The notes below the pieces were generated by a model. It did no database searches, was not told the origin of the DNA, and saw only the letters and a list, made by a program, of their open reading frames with translations. The position numbers were made by a program, and so were the translations under genes. Shown here piece by piece: positions 48,011-60,530 of a stretch of DNA of 64,000 nucleotides. Each line of letters opens with the position of its first letter. Position 1 is the first letter of the stretch. Source of the stretch: Tigriopus japonicus (taxonomy: Eukaryota; Arthropoda; Copepoda; Harpacticoida; Harpacticidae); the NCBI GenBank assembly GCA_010645155.1, contig CM021323.1, positions 3,968,341 through 4,032,340 on the forward strand, written 5' to 3'.

Positions 48011-48762
48011 TGTCAATCATGGATCATATTTTTGCCAATGTCTGCGACTGGGATGATCATAAAATGGAAAATGTTTCAAATTTCTCCATCCACCATTGCC
48101 TTTTATATTCAATAAATGATTTCTCTTGTTCGAATCGAGGGGCCCATGTGTTCAATATAAACTTCCAAAGTTATGACAAAATCACCTACACGCAAGAGCC
48201 TTTTTTGGGACATATCTACGTACCATAATTGAAATTTCTAGGTTTCTCTCGGTGCAATAGAAGGAGGCTTAATTGCTTCGAAATGCAAGTCACAATGGGC
48301 CTCCTTGTTTATGGTTGGAGAAGGCGAGGAAAAAGGTACGAGAAGCATAACCATTTCACGTCGTTCATTATTTCAGGCACATGCATCCATTCAAGAAGGA
48401 AGGGTATCTTCAGAAGGCGTGGAAGTGCATCTAATATCTTAATACAAAATATGTGCGTGTTTTGGCTAGATCCACAAAGAAGATTGGTATGCAGGTCAGT
48501 GAACAAAAACTATTCCTCAGACTCCCTGTCATCACTGTTGGAGCTTATCAAAAAGATCTTTGTTGCTAATCATGGAGGTTAAGATACGTGAAATGGAGGA
48601 GAAGGAATCTTACGGACAGCTTTCAACTTGAATAGCAACCATCAATATTTGCTCTTACAGTTTATATTCATTGCAAATGTTTGCTACAAATAAAGACAAA
48701 GGTACTAGGTTGTTTTTTAAGAAGAATAAAGAAGACAGACGAAAAACTTGCGCTGGGTCTAA
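48011..48762. other. 3' UTR of Galpha and convergent spacer
   Basis: Spacer between the Galpha stop and the stop of the minus-strand four-Cys gene. Apart from the poly(A) signal no feature is supported; a 117-codon plus-strand ORF at 48229-48582 has no coding character. Confidence 0.5.
48111..48116 (+). terminator. AATAAA poly(A) signal of the Galpha gene
   Basis: Hexamer in TTCAATAAATG, 101 bp after the stop codon. Confidence 0.6.
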
Positions 48763-50703
48763 TCAGTGACGCAAATTCCCGTCTTGCCTCCGTTCTGTTG
48801 AACAAATGAACGTGTCACAATCCAAAGCCCGCTGAGATCCACTTTTTATCAAGTCAATGGTGTACTTCCAACTGGGAACGATTTTTTCCGCCATTCTGGA
48901 AAACAAACCGAACATTATTAAATCGTCTCTAATTTTTTGCCTTGTCGAGACTCCCGGCATTATGAAATCGTTTCAAGGTCCGAGCGTGTTATTATAGAAA
49001 ATGAGTTGGCAACTATGAATAAGATCTTGTGGTAAGCAATATGGCAAGCGGGAGAAAACCTTTTCTATTGAACGATAATCTTTCCGGTATGACGTTGTCA
49101 CACATCATAACCATGAGAAGGATTGATATTTGCTTGAACAAAAATGATCCCGACCTTTCATACCTTGCAAACACTTGACCTTGGGGGCACTCTGTTTTGC
49201 TAGATCACTCCATCCCAATGAAATGAGATGCTGGTAATCCAATGGTAGCAATAAAAGTGTGAAAGGTCGATTTGTAACACGAGCAATATTGCAGATTGCA
49301 TTTTAAGATGTGACAGAGGAACGCGTTTCTAAACCATTTGATTGACAATCATGGGAAGAAACCATGGTCAAATTGCAGAGAGCTAGCCACTAGAGCCTTG
49401 AACGTCTTAATTACTAGGTGTTGGAAATGGTCAACCAATGACTGGGGGGAAAACTCACATGAAAAGTACATCTTTGGCCGCAAAACTACTTGCACGATGT
49501 CCAATCATGCAAGCCGTTCGTTGATAACACTCCTGCTTTAGCAAAGCAGCTCCCACGACAGTGGTGATCTCTTGCTTGAGCATTTCTTTCTTGTGCGATT
49601 TCTCCATGAGCTCCTCCACATCCACATCTCGACGAGGAATCGGTCCACTAATGTCATTGGAGAGATCGATCCCATCCTCCGATGATCCGGGCATAAATTT
49701 GTCCAGAACCACGTCCACTGTGGCTCGAATGATGGAAAGATCAATAACTAAAGGAAAAGATCAGATTTAATCAAAGACGATTTTTTTCAGGTCATCCCAA
49801 ACATGAGCGCTATTGCGGCCAAGAATGCTATACGGATCGTTCAAGCAAGTGATGGGGATTCTCAAAGAAGTAGGAAACTTCTTCGTTTTAAGCAAACTGG
49901 GTCATTTGAACTTGGTTCAGCGAGCATTCTAGTGTTTCAGAGCTACTCAATGAACTTTTGGAATGTCAACAACTTATACACTCGACGACCATCTTGGTCA
50001 AATTGCTGCATCATAATTTGAAACGTTGCGTGACCCAGAAACTGTATTGTAAAAAAAAACTCAAAATGAACCTGATTGTGGAAACTTTCACGTAAAATAA
50101 CATCGATGACTGAATTTAAAAGCGACCTTTAGAGGCGATTTAGTCTAGAATTTAGAGACGAAGTGTGCTGAAACATGTACGTGCAACTGTATTGCTTGAG
50201 GACAAGACCAACCATTCGCGTTTCATTCCTTGAATTTACAAAAATAAGATGCCTGTCAATGAAATGGGCCGAAAATGAAATCGATTTTATTCCAGGTACA
50301 CCCATGACCAAACCGAAACCAACGCCTTTTCCTTGGATAGAAATGAATTCCATCCAAGATTTCTCGATCACTTGTTCTTTACCAGAGGGATCCATAGGAA
50401 TGTCTGAGAATTTCTTTAGTTAAGCTACTCACAGCTGGAGATTCCCTCCATGATTTTGCTCAAGCCCTCCAAGGTGTTGGCAAAGTTGAAATTTCCCACA
50501 AAAGATAATGAAAATGTGTCCAGGAGGCTGTGTTGATGCGAGGGATTTAATGAGGAGGGAGAATCACTTTTGGTCAAATAGATTTGTCTGGGATGTCTTC
50601 TTGGTATACTTGATGTGAAATCTTGGCCATTGACGGGATACGAAGTAGCAAAGATCAATATGGTTATCAGAACCAACGCTGAAATGATTTGCCTTCCGTC
50701 CAT
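48763..50703 (-). CDS. Secreted four-cysteine orphan protein A
   Basis: Three exons: 50703-50433, 49747-49459, 48895-48763 (693 nt, 230 aa). A clear signal peptide (M-D-G-R-Q-I-I-S-A-L-V-L-I-T-I-L-I-F, cleavage near V-N-G-Q) is followed by a short segment with the dibasic site I-P-R-R-H-P-R. The middle is hydrophilic. The C-terminal module carries E-C-Y-Q-R-T-A-C (C-x5-C) and, 42 residues on, D-C-D-T-F-I-C (C-x4-C). The same signature occurs in the minus-strand proteins at 55.6-56.3 and 60.5-61.9 kb, so I treat them as a local family. The pattern recalls the arthropod DM4/12 domain (C-L-L-R-A-I-C ... C), but that assignment was not tested. Function unknown. The third exon lies in a separate ORF and was joined on splice consensus, phase and the Cys signature. 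Confidence 0.72.
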
Positions 50704-53700
50704 GATGAACTTCAAAGTGGGAACTTGGGACACTGTTTCCAATCCTGAAGATCACGCTCAAATTTGACGGTTGGGATTTGGTCAAGGGGAGAGAGAGAGC
50801 AAGGCAACAAATATAGAACGTTTTTTCCACCCATCGAACCAGTTAAAAGGGTCGCAAGTGCCCGTTGTCCCTCTCCTTCTTGATAGTTGGTTCGTCGATT
50901 GCACTTGCCAACAAATTCCACCCGAGTACCCTGCTTGGTCTGAGCCGATCCATTCATCATCTTCTGCAAAGTGTCAGGTCAGCTCTCTTGTCCACCTTTA
51001 AACGTTGTTGACCAGAGAGCTAACCAAGCATCGGTCTCTCTTAGCCATTCAATGTGGTCAATGTTACAACAACAATTTTGCTTATCCTCCTTCAGACACG
51101 TCGAGTACCCCCAAATTATTGGAAGGAAGGGACCGGACTTTCAAGTGAATCTGTTGGAGGAAAAAGGTGAAAGAATATCTGGATATTCCTTGGAAAAATT
51201 CTTCATAAAGCAAACTAATGAATATGCCAATGACATTGAAAGGCATGATCTTTGGAGCTTTTGAGATCGGCGTCTATATTGGTCGGCTTTTACAGATTGC
51301 CAACTCCATCCGTTGAGAATTGGTTACATAGAAAATACAGGGTTGTCACGTATTGTAGTCCCATACTTAAATAATAATTACTCTTGACATATTATGTTTA
51401 TCACAATATTGCACTAACACAAAAAGCGGAAAGGTAGGCGAAGTATCTTCAAGCACGCTTTTTCTATTCGCAAAAACCAGCCTTGGAATGACTAATTTTA
51501 CTGGAAGTTCTTTTGATGACTAAAACAACGTGTTTGGTACACACCAGGTCTTTTTCAGTACTTTTAGTTATTAGGACCGTAAATTTATTTCATCGTCTCA
51601 TTTTGTCACAATTTACCGTCAAAGTTTTTAGAACTCTAACTTCAAGCAATGCTGCAATGTCTTTAAATCGTTCTTTTCAAAATTGCCGTGAATAATAATA
51701 TCAACAGCAGTGTTGAAAGTAACATCATTGTGTGAATATTTCAGGCTTAGTACGTTTACCTCTTGCTTTTTGAAGCTAAGTGTTCTTTTTGCTAGTCTGC
51801 CTTTGCTTGTGAACGACTTTCCAAAACCAAAATTTTGGCCAAAAGATATTTTGACGCCTTCTAGCTTTAAAGGCTTTAGATTTCTACTTTCCTCACTTTA
51901 GATTTCTCTTGAGATTTCTTTAGTATTTTAAATATTGACAATGGTTTTTCAGTAAAGGAATGAAAGTGGGAGAACAAATCTGTCCAAGTGCAGATCTTTT
52001 AGACCCGACACGCAAAGTTTTATTGCACTAACAACAATTTAATATAGTACCATTTTTTCATATAACTTTTTAATGGAAAAAACAAGGGCCATGAATGTTT
52101 TTCATGGTCCTTATGGCACAAAATTTGGATTTATTTAACAAATGTTATTTAATTTAGTCCAAATTTTCCTCAACTGTGCGCTTTTTTGCATTTTATTTTG
52201 CATTTTTTGGCATTTTAGGTGCATTTTTTGATGCATTTTATTTGCATTATTTTTGCAGCCCTGGTAATCATTGTTAATCCTAAAGAAGCTCATGGGAAAG
52301 AAGCGTCGACACAGGCAAGTTGCCTGGCCTTTTTGAAGCTTCAAATGTTTACCGTTGTTGTTGCTACCATCAATCAGGAAGTTCGAGTTAAAACAAAAGT
52401 CGATTTTACAATAAATTTACATAGATCATGCCACTAAAGATTGATCCAGGATCCAGTCTTGGGATCATAAAAGAAGATGAATTCAAGCCCTTCCATGGAT
52501 ATTTTTGGTCTATATAATAGGTCGAAGGCTCCTATTTGTTGTATTTTTTTCTCTTGCACTTCCCGGTTTCCTTGGCTTTTTCAAAGCTTCATGAAAAAGC
52601 CACCGTTGCTAGTGTTCTGAAGACGCTTCTTTCACATGAGCTTCTGTATTTAATCCCAGTTTCTACTCATAACTGACATCAGATGCAAGCTTTTCTCTAA
52701 CAAATATGTGGGGCAAAACAACCATGAACTTGAGCATCCCTTGACTGAGACTCCTTAACGTCAACGAATGCACGATTCGTTCGTTTAATAGAATATTGAA
52801 ACTTTTGTAAATGAAACAACGTGAACACGCATAGAAATAATTAAAGACTGAATGTATAAAGTCCCACCTGACACATTTTATTGAGCTGTCTTGACTAGAA
52901 TTGTATCGCAGATATTTTAGTAGCATTTACACCAACACTTTAGTGAATTAGGGACTAACCTGGAAAGCACCCACCAACGTTGGCAATGTCTCAAAAGTTG
53001 GGCAAGAGTATTTAAAAAAATGGAGCGCATACAAATCTGAGCTCTAACGATGACACTCCTTTCACATTATTCTCTTTACTATGCCAACTCGTCCCACCCC
53101 AAATCCTCGACAAAAACATTATAATAGAATCCCAAAACATGTTTTTCAATTCTCCACCTTCAACGCTACAATAAGTGCTATCTCATTAGGGCTACATTAA
53201 TTCGTCCGTGTTGTCACTTCATATGCATTCTCTCAGAACAAAAATATGTATTCGATATTCTTCAACAATTGGAGCAGAAAGACGAACTTTCAGTTCCACT
53301 CAACGACTTTTCTAGCGTACAATCGCCCCCCAGACCAGGATAACTGGCTAACTAGTTTTGATATTGTCTGATCCAGCATTACTTACGCAGGTGGATATTC
53401 CCACTCTTACCTCTTGTGAGGAAGTAGAATTGCATTTATTTGTGGCCTCTTCACCAAATCATGTCAATCCCTTAGTAGACCCGGGAAGTTTCTCTTGGCT
53501 TCTCTAGCACCACTTACCATGGAATATTCAAGAGACCAATGTCTCGTTCTCTAAAGGAATGATTCTACTTTGTCGATTCAAGGAAAATCCGACACGGAGA
53601 AGATTCCACAGAGGTTTTCTTTTTTTCTCTCGACATGTCAGCATGACATGTACGTATGTCAAACAATTCCGACAGACACCATGATGCACGATATCTCATA

Positions 53701-55641
53701 TGAATTGACTCATGTCAAATGTAATCTTCTTCCAAGATGTAGCAAGCGATAGGGCAATCAATGTTTGGAGCACTGAGGTGCTGAAAACGTTCATCACCGT
53801 TGAAGGTGATCTGCCGAGATTACGAATCAGTCACTCAAACGTGTGTGTAAATATGGGTTTGATAGGATGTGGCAAGCTCGTGGTCATTTCATTATGTTGT
53901 TCTTGATATGCCTTCGAGCATTTTTTTTCCGATCCAAGAACATAATTTGAGGGGAAAATCTCATAGAAAAGCCAACAAAGGCTTTTTTCAGTCCCTAAAG
54001 GCTAGCTATTGAGTATTGAGGAGGTCCCTTTGTCGTCCAAGAATCTTCTTTTCATGCCAACAATGGAGCCTCGTGTAGTACTTGTATATCGTTCATTACA
54101 TAATTACAGGGTTAGATACTCCACCCAATGTCACCAAATCTTTTGCTAAGCCAACAAGCACTTCGATTCCATAGAACCGAAGGAGGAGCTCTTCCGGAGT
54201 GAAAACAAATCGAAATGACCTGGATGTCATTTCGTGAAACAAACAATTGCATTCATTGATAAAGTAAATCCATCGCTACTTTCTACGATAACGGGAGCTG
54301 CCATTCAGTGATAATTTGCCAGATAAGAGAAAGTTATCTCTGAATTTTTACAACCCCTTCGCACAAACCAATATTGCCCTCTAAGAACTTGTATTGTGTG
54401 AGGCGTCACAGCCGTTCAAATGAGCTATCTCGAGGTTATTTCGAATTTGCACGTCATCTCGCATCTTCCGAGGGAAACTCCCACTTTCAGCACGGTAATA
54501 TGAACTGTCCTCGAGTCTTTGTACAGTCATAGACCTCTAGGTACGCTCTGAAAGGCAAGGTATGTTCTTTATGTACATACATACTAGATAGAGGCTTTGA
54601 AAGAAATTTCAATAATAGAGATTAGGATTAGAAGAGGAAATTGGTTTTAATCGGGCCATCAACCCTTTTAGACGAGGACAAAGATTGAAATTTGGTGAAT
54701 GGCTAGTGAGTGGATAAATTCAAACGGGAATGATCATAATATGGAAGTGCAAATAATTACAAAGAATCACTTTGCAGAAATGAATGGAGTAATAGAAATG
54801 TCTTTTTTCAATGTTCGTTCAATTAAAACTGATCATGCAAATCAAACGTCTAATTAATGTGGGAACGAACAGAAAAGTGGTCTCTGTTTTTGTACTTCTT
54901 GTACGACTCTCCGCGAGTGAAAATGATAATTGATGGCTTTTAGACGATACCAAGATGAAATCTAGAAGTCTCTCGTGAAAGAAGGGCAATTTCAGAAATT
55001 TCGTAATTGCGTTCTCGGTCCCTGTGTGGTTGGTAGACAAAGATCAGGGGTGGTGGATTTACAATGAGGCATTCCAAGAACACTTTTTGAGGATGACTCC
55101 TTGCGCAATTGCGCTTTTCGTGCCCCACTCCCTCAGTTCATGAAAAGTTTGGCTTGAACGCGTAAAAAAGTGGTTGCCAACACATCACAGCCGTGCACAA
55201 TCCATCTCCTAATCTCCTTATGCTGAGACATGCGAGAGAAAAATCATGCCACTAACACAAGCAATGTTAAACGTACTTTCGTCCAACCACTTCAGTCCTA
55301 ATTGTACCTTCTCTCACGGAGACTGACTCTTTTTTAGCATTTTGATTTAAGCAAGCAAAAGAAATGATAAAAAATGTTTACGCCCAGATGAAACGTGGAC
55401 CAGACGAGACGCGGGCCTGTTATCTCTGCGACAATGTCTTTGAACTTCTGAATTGCAAAACATCAGTCAACTACTAATACGTGTTTGGTACTGTATTGGT
55501 GTCTTTTGAAATACTTACATACAGTTTGCGTAAAATGTCAAGGCCAAAAGAGGTTCTAAATATGACTTAGAACGGTCTCCGCCCAAGTAAGAAAAAAGCT
55601 CAAGCAATTACATTTAGGAGCCTTGAATTTCGCTTTCGATT
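50704..55641. other. Long gene-poor region
   Basis: About 4.9 kb with no supported gene. ORFs are short and without coding bias or splice-linked continuation. A degenerate TGCATTTT array lies at about 52186-52256. The rest is AT-rich unique-looking sequence. Confidence 0.5.
52186..52256. repeat. Degenerate TGCATTTT tandem array
   Basis: About eight occurrences of (T)GCATTTT or close variants spaced 8-15 bp apart in a T-rich strand. Antisense it reads as repeated Lys-Met/Cys-Gln codons, which explains a spurious small ORF. Confidence 0.7.
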
Positions 55642-56259
55642 TTAAGCACCCGCGCAAGAATACTGTTGGCAATTCGTTGTGTACATTACGGATTCTTTAA
55701 GGGCCAAATATGGAGTTTGAACAGAATTGGGCAAGTATCCCGAAGCCGCTGAGAGTATCATGGTTAACGTCGTGGCTCCTGACAATGAATTGACATGCTT
55801 TCCAGACAGGCACGCCAATTTTAAAAGGCATTGATCCTCTCCCAATATGGCACCCACTAATGAGGACATTTCCGCTTTGTATGGGGTGTAGCTTCGCGGT
55901 GTGGACTCAAAGTATCGTTCATCTGCTCGATCTATCTCCAACTGATCCAAAGAGTGGGCGTGTCTCGGGGTTAGCAGCTCTTTGAGACTCTGCGCCCCCG
56001 GCAATCCGAGATCTGCCGCAAAGGAGGCCATGCCTCGTAAAGGCACAATACTTCCAACAAAGTGAAGGGCAGCCGATAAGGATTCGCCCAAAGTTTCAGC
56101 CCAATCCGTGAGCAACCCCCGTGGTTCTTGGTAAAGCTGCAGGCTATGGCTTGGAGAATCCGGATCTCGAAGTTGGAGAAGTCCTCCATGACCTGGGTGA
56201 GTGACAAAACCAGCCCAAATTAGGCCCATAATCCCTAGGATTCTAAGAAACCGCGTCAT
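55642..56259 (-). CDS. Secreted four-cysteine orphan protein B
   Basis: Single exon, 205 aa, from the ATG at 56259 (context TTGACCATGAC). A hydrophobic leader (I-L-G-I-M-G-L-I-W-A-G-F-V) suggests secretion. The body is unremarkable and partly amphipathic. The C terminus carries Q-C-L-L-K-L-A-C (C-x5-C) followed by L-S-G-K-H and, 46 residues on, N-C-Q-Q-Y-S-C (C-x4-C), close to the end. It aligns by eye with protein A (A-C-M-I-G-H and C-D-T-F-I-C), with similar spacing. The frame is open upstream of this ATG to about 56520 without another ATG, so a longer protein through a 5' exon is possible. Function unknown; a DM4/12-like disulfide module is one possibility. Confidence 0.65.
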   Translation of the reverse strand: MTRFLRILGIMGLIWAGFVTHPGHGGLLQLRDPDSPSHSLQLYQEPRGLLTDWAETLGESLSAALHFVGSIVPLRGMASFAADLGLPGAQSLKELLTPRHAHSLDQLEIDRADERYFESTPRSYTPYKAEMSSLVGAILGEDQCLLKLACLSGKHVNSLSGATTLTMILSAASGYLPNSVQTPYLALKESVMYTTNCQQYSCAGA

Positions 56260-58608
56260 GGTCAAAAGGCGCACGTTCAGTCGGAGAGTGAAGCTCACTA
56301 AATGGACGGCAAAGGTGATGAAAACGGAAATTTCAATGTTGTCTGCTTCTTGTTTGGCTGAGCTAAGGCTGATCGGGCAGATAAAAGCAAATCTGTGTTT
56401 GAGTTGTTCTTGGGGTTGACTCAGGGTGGCCAGATATTTCTTGAGCCGCGATGCTAGCAAGCTGAAGAAGCAATGCCAGATAAATGCTAGTAGGAAAATA
56501 GGATATGCAATCCGTTTCACTCAGAGCAATTAACTCGAGTTCTCATTTTTGAATCAGTAAATACTTGTTTAAGTCAAGCTCTAAATATTGAGAGTTTTGC
56601 ATACGCCATGTTGAGTTATTCACGTAAGAGCAAGAGTTCCAAAATTCTAGCAGTTTTTCCACTTATCAGTCACCAACTCTAGTTAAAGTTGTTTCATTTT
56701 GCATTGTTCATAAACGGATGCAAAGGTAAAGATTAAAGCATAAAAAAAAGAAGCATTTATTAACAGTTTGCAATCAATATGTTCTCATCCATAATTTTTT
56801 ATCTTCCTCCATAATTTTGATAAGTTACGATATTGAAATGCAGCCTGGTAAGATCGCCTGGACAATGGACGGGTGATACGAGCATTCTTTACTTCAAAAC
56901 CAACATTGGAAGGTTGATATTGACACTGTTTCGACACCAATGGTGTCGTGAATAACTTCTAAATTGACAGTACGGACACTTTTAATTGAAATTTTAAAAA
57001 GAGGCATTTTGAAGTCGAACAGTCCTTAAAAATTACAAATGCACGACACCTATTTATTTTTCTTTCAAATACCTTTTAAAGATACGGTACTTTTACAAAT
57101 GATCCAATGCCGTTTAATATTAGATCAAGTATTTTTTCTGACTGGCGTTTTCAATATTGCTGCAGATTTCTGACAGAAAAGCTAGGCTTTTGGGGCACAA
57201 AAATTGACTAATAGAAAATCCGAAACACGCCAAAGAGTAACTGAAATGAAAAAAAGGTAAAAAAAGATGTCTCGTTTTAGGTAAAATTTGTTCCTAATTA
57301 GAACTTTTCTGAACTGATTTTACATCGGAAAATGGGAGGCTTATTTTTCAAGTCGATTTTTTGTTCTTGTTTTGTTCAGATAAAAAATCAGGTCTTTTAA
57401 GTCCATACTTGATCAGAAGTGGCAAACAAGGAGGACAAATTGGTAAACAATTGGAGAACAGCAGTTAGTAAATAAAGTTCTTTTCCCTTGCCATTCATGA
57501 GGTGATGGCAACAAGGCGTAGTTGTTTTAAAGCAGAAACATAATTGGCTAGCTTGGTATTCCGAATGGTAACAGTTGTGCCAGTTGGGGTAATTTTTCAA
57601 AACAAAATTTTGTTTCAATTTTTGACTAGTTTTTGATCTCCTTTGGTAGATGCAATTTGCAATTTTTTGCAATAGTTTTTTGGGGCTTCATTTTTTTCAA
57701 TCATGTCACCTTCGAAATGTCAACGCCAGAAGTCTGGTCTCGACATAAGAGGTTATGAATAATAAAACCAATTTCATTATCGCTACCACTGTCGCCGATA
57801 CTTATCCCTCATTTTTACAAGTACATTGAATATTCTGAAATAATCGTAGATTCTAGGACTAAGATCTACTTGTTGAGCAAAGGTTAACAAACAATGAAGC
57901 TAATCAATGTTTGCAATGTCAAATGGCTTTCAAATTCAGCTTTATAGTCTATAGTCTTTACCAATCTTTAGTAAATGTCGGCTAGAACATAAATGAACGT
58001 GATAAAGCCACTTGAAACTGGTTCCATTTCAGAAATGGTTGTCGAGGTTATCTGAAGAAATTTTATGGTCAACCTCGCGCAGATCCTGGCACACCTTCGT
58101 TTTGTACTTAAGATAGCACGGAAGAGGGAAAGTAGGTCTGTTTTTTCAAAATTTTCAAAAGCAACCCGGAATCGCCTCGACCGACTCGATCGATGTTTGA
58201 AACTGGCTGAAACTGGTCCAGCAGGGCGACCCCAACTCACCAAAGTAGAATAGAGATGATTTTTACTTTGACCATCTATCTGAATTACTCTACCTCTTAA
58301 ATAGTAATATCATTTGAAAATATGTTTGAGCATCCAACCAACGCAAGAATAAAGATGGGCAAAAATTTAGGATGCTAGAAGAGGGACGAGAAGAACGCAA
58401 ATTGGAATTGCTGAAAATAATTCAAACTAGAAATTTGGATTTTGCCCAAACAAATGTCGTTATACAGTTTTTTTCTCTTGATATCATATTGGCATGATGA
58501 TCTGAGTTTTATACAAAGCTTATCTTGTTGATCTTTTGGACGATATCCTTGAGTCAGGTACTAATTTATTGCAGAGCAATCGTGTTCAATAGATAGATGA
58601 GGGAGGAT
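56260..58608. other. AT-rich gene-poor region
   Basis: About 2.3 kb of AT-rich sequence with homopolymer runs and no supported gene. A more GC-rich stretch around 58070-58250 contains overlapping small ORFs on both strands, neither of which I could link to other exons. Confidence 0.5.
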
Positions 58609-59073
58609 TTAATCTGTGATTTTCTGGATGTCGTCAACCAGTCCAAGAAGAGTAGCTATCATTTCAGCCACTTTTCTTATCTTTTGTATTGCCAAAGAAC
58701 CAAAAATGTTCTCCAAATTCAAGTGTTCGAGAGAGGAATCTTCTCTGCCTTCGGAAACGGCTCCTTCGTGTGAAAAATTTGTCTTTGGGGATGAGAGCGA
58801 GATTTTCGACGATTCTTCGTGAGAAACCAATAAATACCACAATCCGATATTGATCAATCCAACAACCGTCGACCCAGTGAGGAGAGTCGAAATAGGATCG
58901 TTTCCAATCTCTTGTGCTGAAGAGCGATTTGAAGCATCTGTTTCACGATCCGATTGGGGACGAAATTGAACATCCTCCAGACGTTTCTCTCCCGCAACGG
59001 ATAATTTGATGAGGAGAAAGTGATTGACCAGTCCCATGACCTGGAGAACACGGTAAAGCAAGCTCAAATCCAT
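58609..59073 (-). CDS. Single-pass membrane orphan protein, head-to-head partner 1
   Basis: Single exon of 154 aa from the first in-frame ATG (59073, M-D-L-S-L-L-Y-R); the frame is open further upstream to about 59163 with no ATG. Residues are hydrophilic up to N-D-P-I-S, then comes a hydrophobic span (T-G-S-T-V-V-G-L-I-N-I-G-L-W-Y-L-L-V). A Ser/Glu-rich stretch follows, and then a C-terminal helix beginning I-F-G-S-L-A-I-Q-K-I. I do not recognise the family. The plus-strand gene 150 bp away has the same order: D-P, membrane span, Ser-rich spacer, and F-G-x-x-A-x-Q-x-I helix. The start and a possible 5' exon are uncertain. Confidence 0.55.
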   Translation of the reverse strand: MDLSLLYRVLQVMGLVNHFLLIKLSVAGEKRLEDVQFRPQSDRETDASNRSSAQEIGNDPISTLLTGSTVVGLINIGLWYLLVSHEESSKISLSSPKTNFSHEGAVSEGREDSSLEHLNLENIFGSLAIQKIRKVAEMIATLLGLVDDIQKITD

Positions 59074-59223
59074 GCCTTCAGGCAACACCACAAGACAGGC
59101 AGACAATTGATGTTGACTTTGTTCGGTCGAATTCAGTTGAAATTTGTGCCTCAAAGGGTGCACTTCTTTCAGAGGGCTACTAATCGAGAAATCGTCTGAA
59201 CCGTTCGATCTCCCCCATTCTTA

Positions 59224-60060
59224 ATGATGGTGGAAATGGCCGAGCGTACCGCATCGATCTCGTCTCTCTCCGAGCTTGACCTCACCGATCCCTTTTTGTG
59301 GCAATCAACCTCCCTCTGGTCGCTCTTTGCCTACGGCTTTTTGTTTTTCTGTCGATCCTGGGTGCCTCCACCAAAGCGAGAGCCCTCGACGAGGCAACAA
59401 CGCATTGCCAATTCTGATTCATGGCTATTAGACTCCAACATTGGGGAGCTTACTCAGCCAAGTTCTGACCAATCCTGGTACGGCCCCCACAGTCGTGAAA
59501 TCAATCAACCGCTGGCTTCTCTAGACGTTCTCGACCCTTCAATTGGCACTTTACCTGGTAGTCCTATTGATAGGAGATCCGATGGACCTGTCCACTGGAC
59601 TTCACTTCCCCCCTCCTCCTCCTCCTCCCTCTTCTCGTCGTCGTCGTCATCCTCAACTTCCCCCGTTGCATCAACGTCTTCTTTTTCATCCTTGCCTTCC
59701 ATATCGTCGTCATTCGTGTCTTCGTTTACCTCGCCGTCGTCGTCATCACCATCATCATCATCCACAACATCAAAACAGGGGTCGGGAAAAGTGAAAACCT
59801 TCGGGGAAAGTGCGACCCAAATCATAGAGATGGCATATTGGTTTGTGAAGTTTGTCGGCGATTTTGACAAGGAATTTGATAAACTCCTCACTAGCCACCA
59901 GCCCAAAGATATGCATAATGATCTCAGTAAAGAATCCATATTCCCGCCAACGAATGCAGTTTGGTTGAAAAAGAACTCGGCCAGTTTGGTCAAGTTTGCA
60001 AGGTACATCGTGAAATTTATTTCTAGCTTTGAAAAGTTGTATAACAAGAGTAAAAAGTAA
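59224..60060 (+). CDS. Single-pass membrane, Ser-rich orphan protein, head-to-head partner 2
   Basis: Single exon, 278 aa, ATG at 59224, TAA at 60060. After T-D-P-F-L-W comes a hydrophobic span (about residues 24-46, L-W-S-L-F-A-Y-G-F-L-F-F-C). A hydrophilic region and a long Ser/Thr/Pro tract (about 128-184, encoded by TCC/TCG/TCA repeats) follow. The C-terminal helical segment starts T-F-G-E-S-A-T-Q-I-I-E-M-A. I do not recognise it. An acidic ORF on the opposite strand (59505-60068) is the antisense image of the Ser tract and is not believed to be a gene. The divergent layout with the minus-strand partner suggests a shared promoter and an inverted duplication, by inference. Confidence 0.6.
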   Translation: MMVEMAERTASISSLSELDLTDPFLWQSTSLWSLFAYGFLFFCRSWVPPPKREPSTRQQRIANSDSWLLDSNIGELTQPSSDQSWYGPHSREINQPLASLDVLDPSIGTLPGSPIDRRSDGPVHWTSLPPSSSSSLFSSSSSSSTSPVASTSSFSSLPSISSSFVSSFTSPSSSSPSSSSTTSKQGSGKVKTFGESATQIIEMAYWFVKFVGDFDKEFDKLLTSHQPKDMHNDLSKESIFPPTNAVWLKKNSASLVKFARYIVKFISSFEKLYNKSKK

Positions 60061-60530
60061 TAAGGCATTTTGTTATAAGATGTCCTGAATACAATAACAG
60101 TGAAACATACATGTATGATTTTGAGAATATGTCATCGATTTCTTACAATAACATACGTAGTAATAAACTTGTTCTTGAACGCTAGAGTTCGTACTTGTAC
60201 GTACATAATATAGTGTACCTGCCTTCCAATATGGAGGAATCTCATTGTATCCCGTCGTTTGACAACATTTCCAGAATGAACCTATCCTAGACTCTTAGTT
60301 ACATTAAGTAAGCACATTCCCACATCTTTTCTTCATTTGTATAAGGTATGCAATACGTCAAACGCATTGCGCACTCTCGCTCTTCTTCACGTTGTGCGTC
60401 GTGTTCTTCTGTTGTGGATCATGGCTTTCAGTCTTTTATTACTCAATGTTTCCTGTAATCCATCAGAATCGCGACGAGGCATTTCTTCACTCTCAATCAA
60501 GCACACGGGATGTCGGGATTTAGCCATGCA

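Noticed and set aside
53570..55128. Small ORFs in the gene-poor region
   Set aside because: Random-looking composition, no splice-linked neighbours, no conserved motif.
59505..60068. Acidic Asp/Glu-rich ORF on the minus strand
   Set aside because: It is the antisense image of the Ser-codon repeats of the plus-strand gene 59224-60060. Its N-terminal half is merely the reverse of the coding helix, and no independent start context or exon was found.
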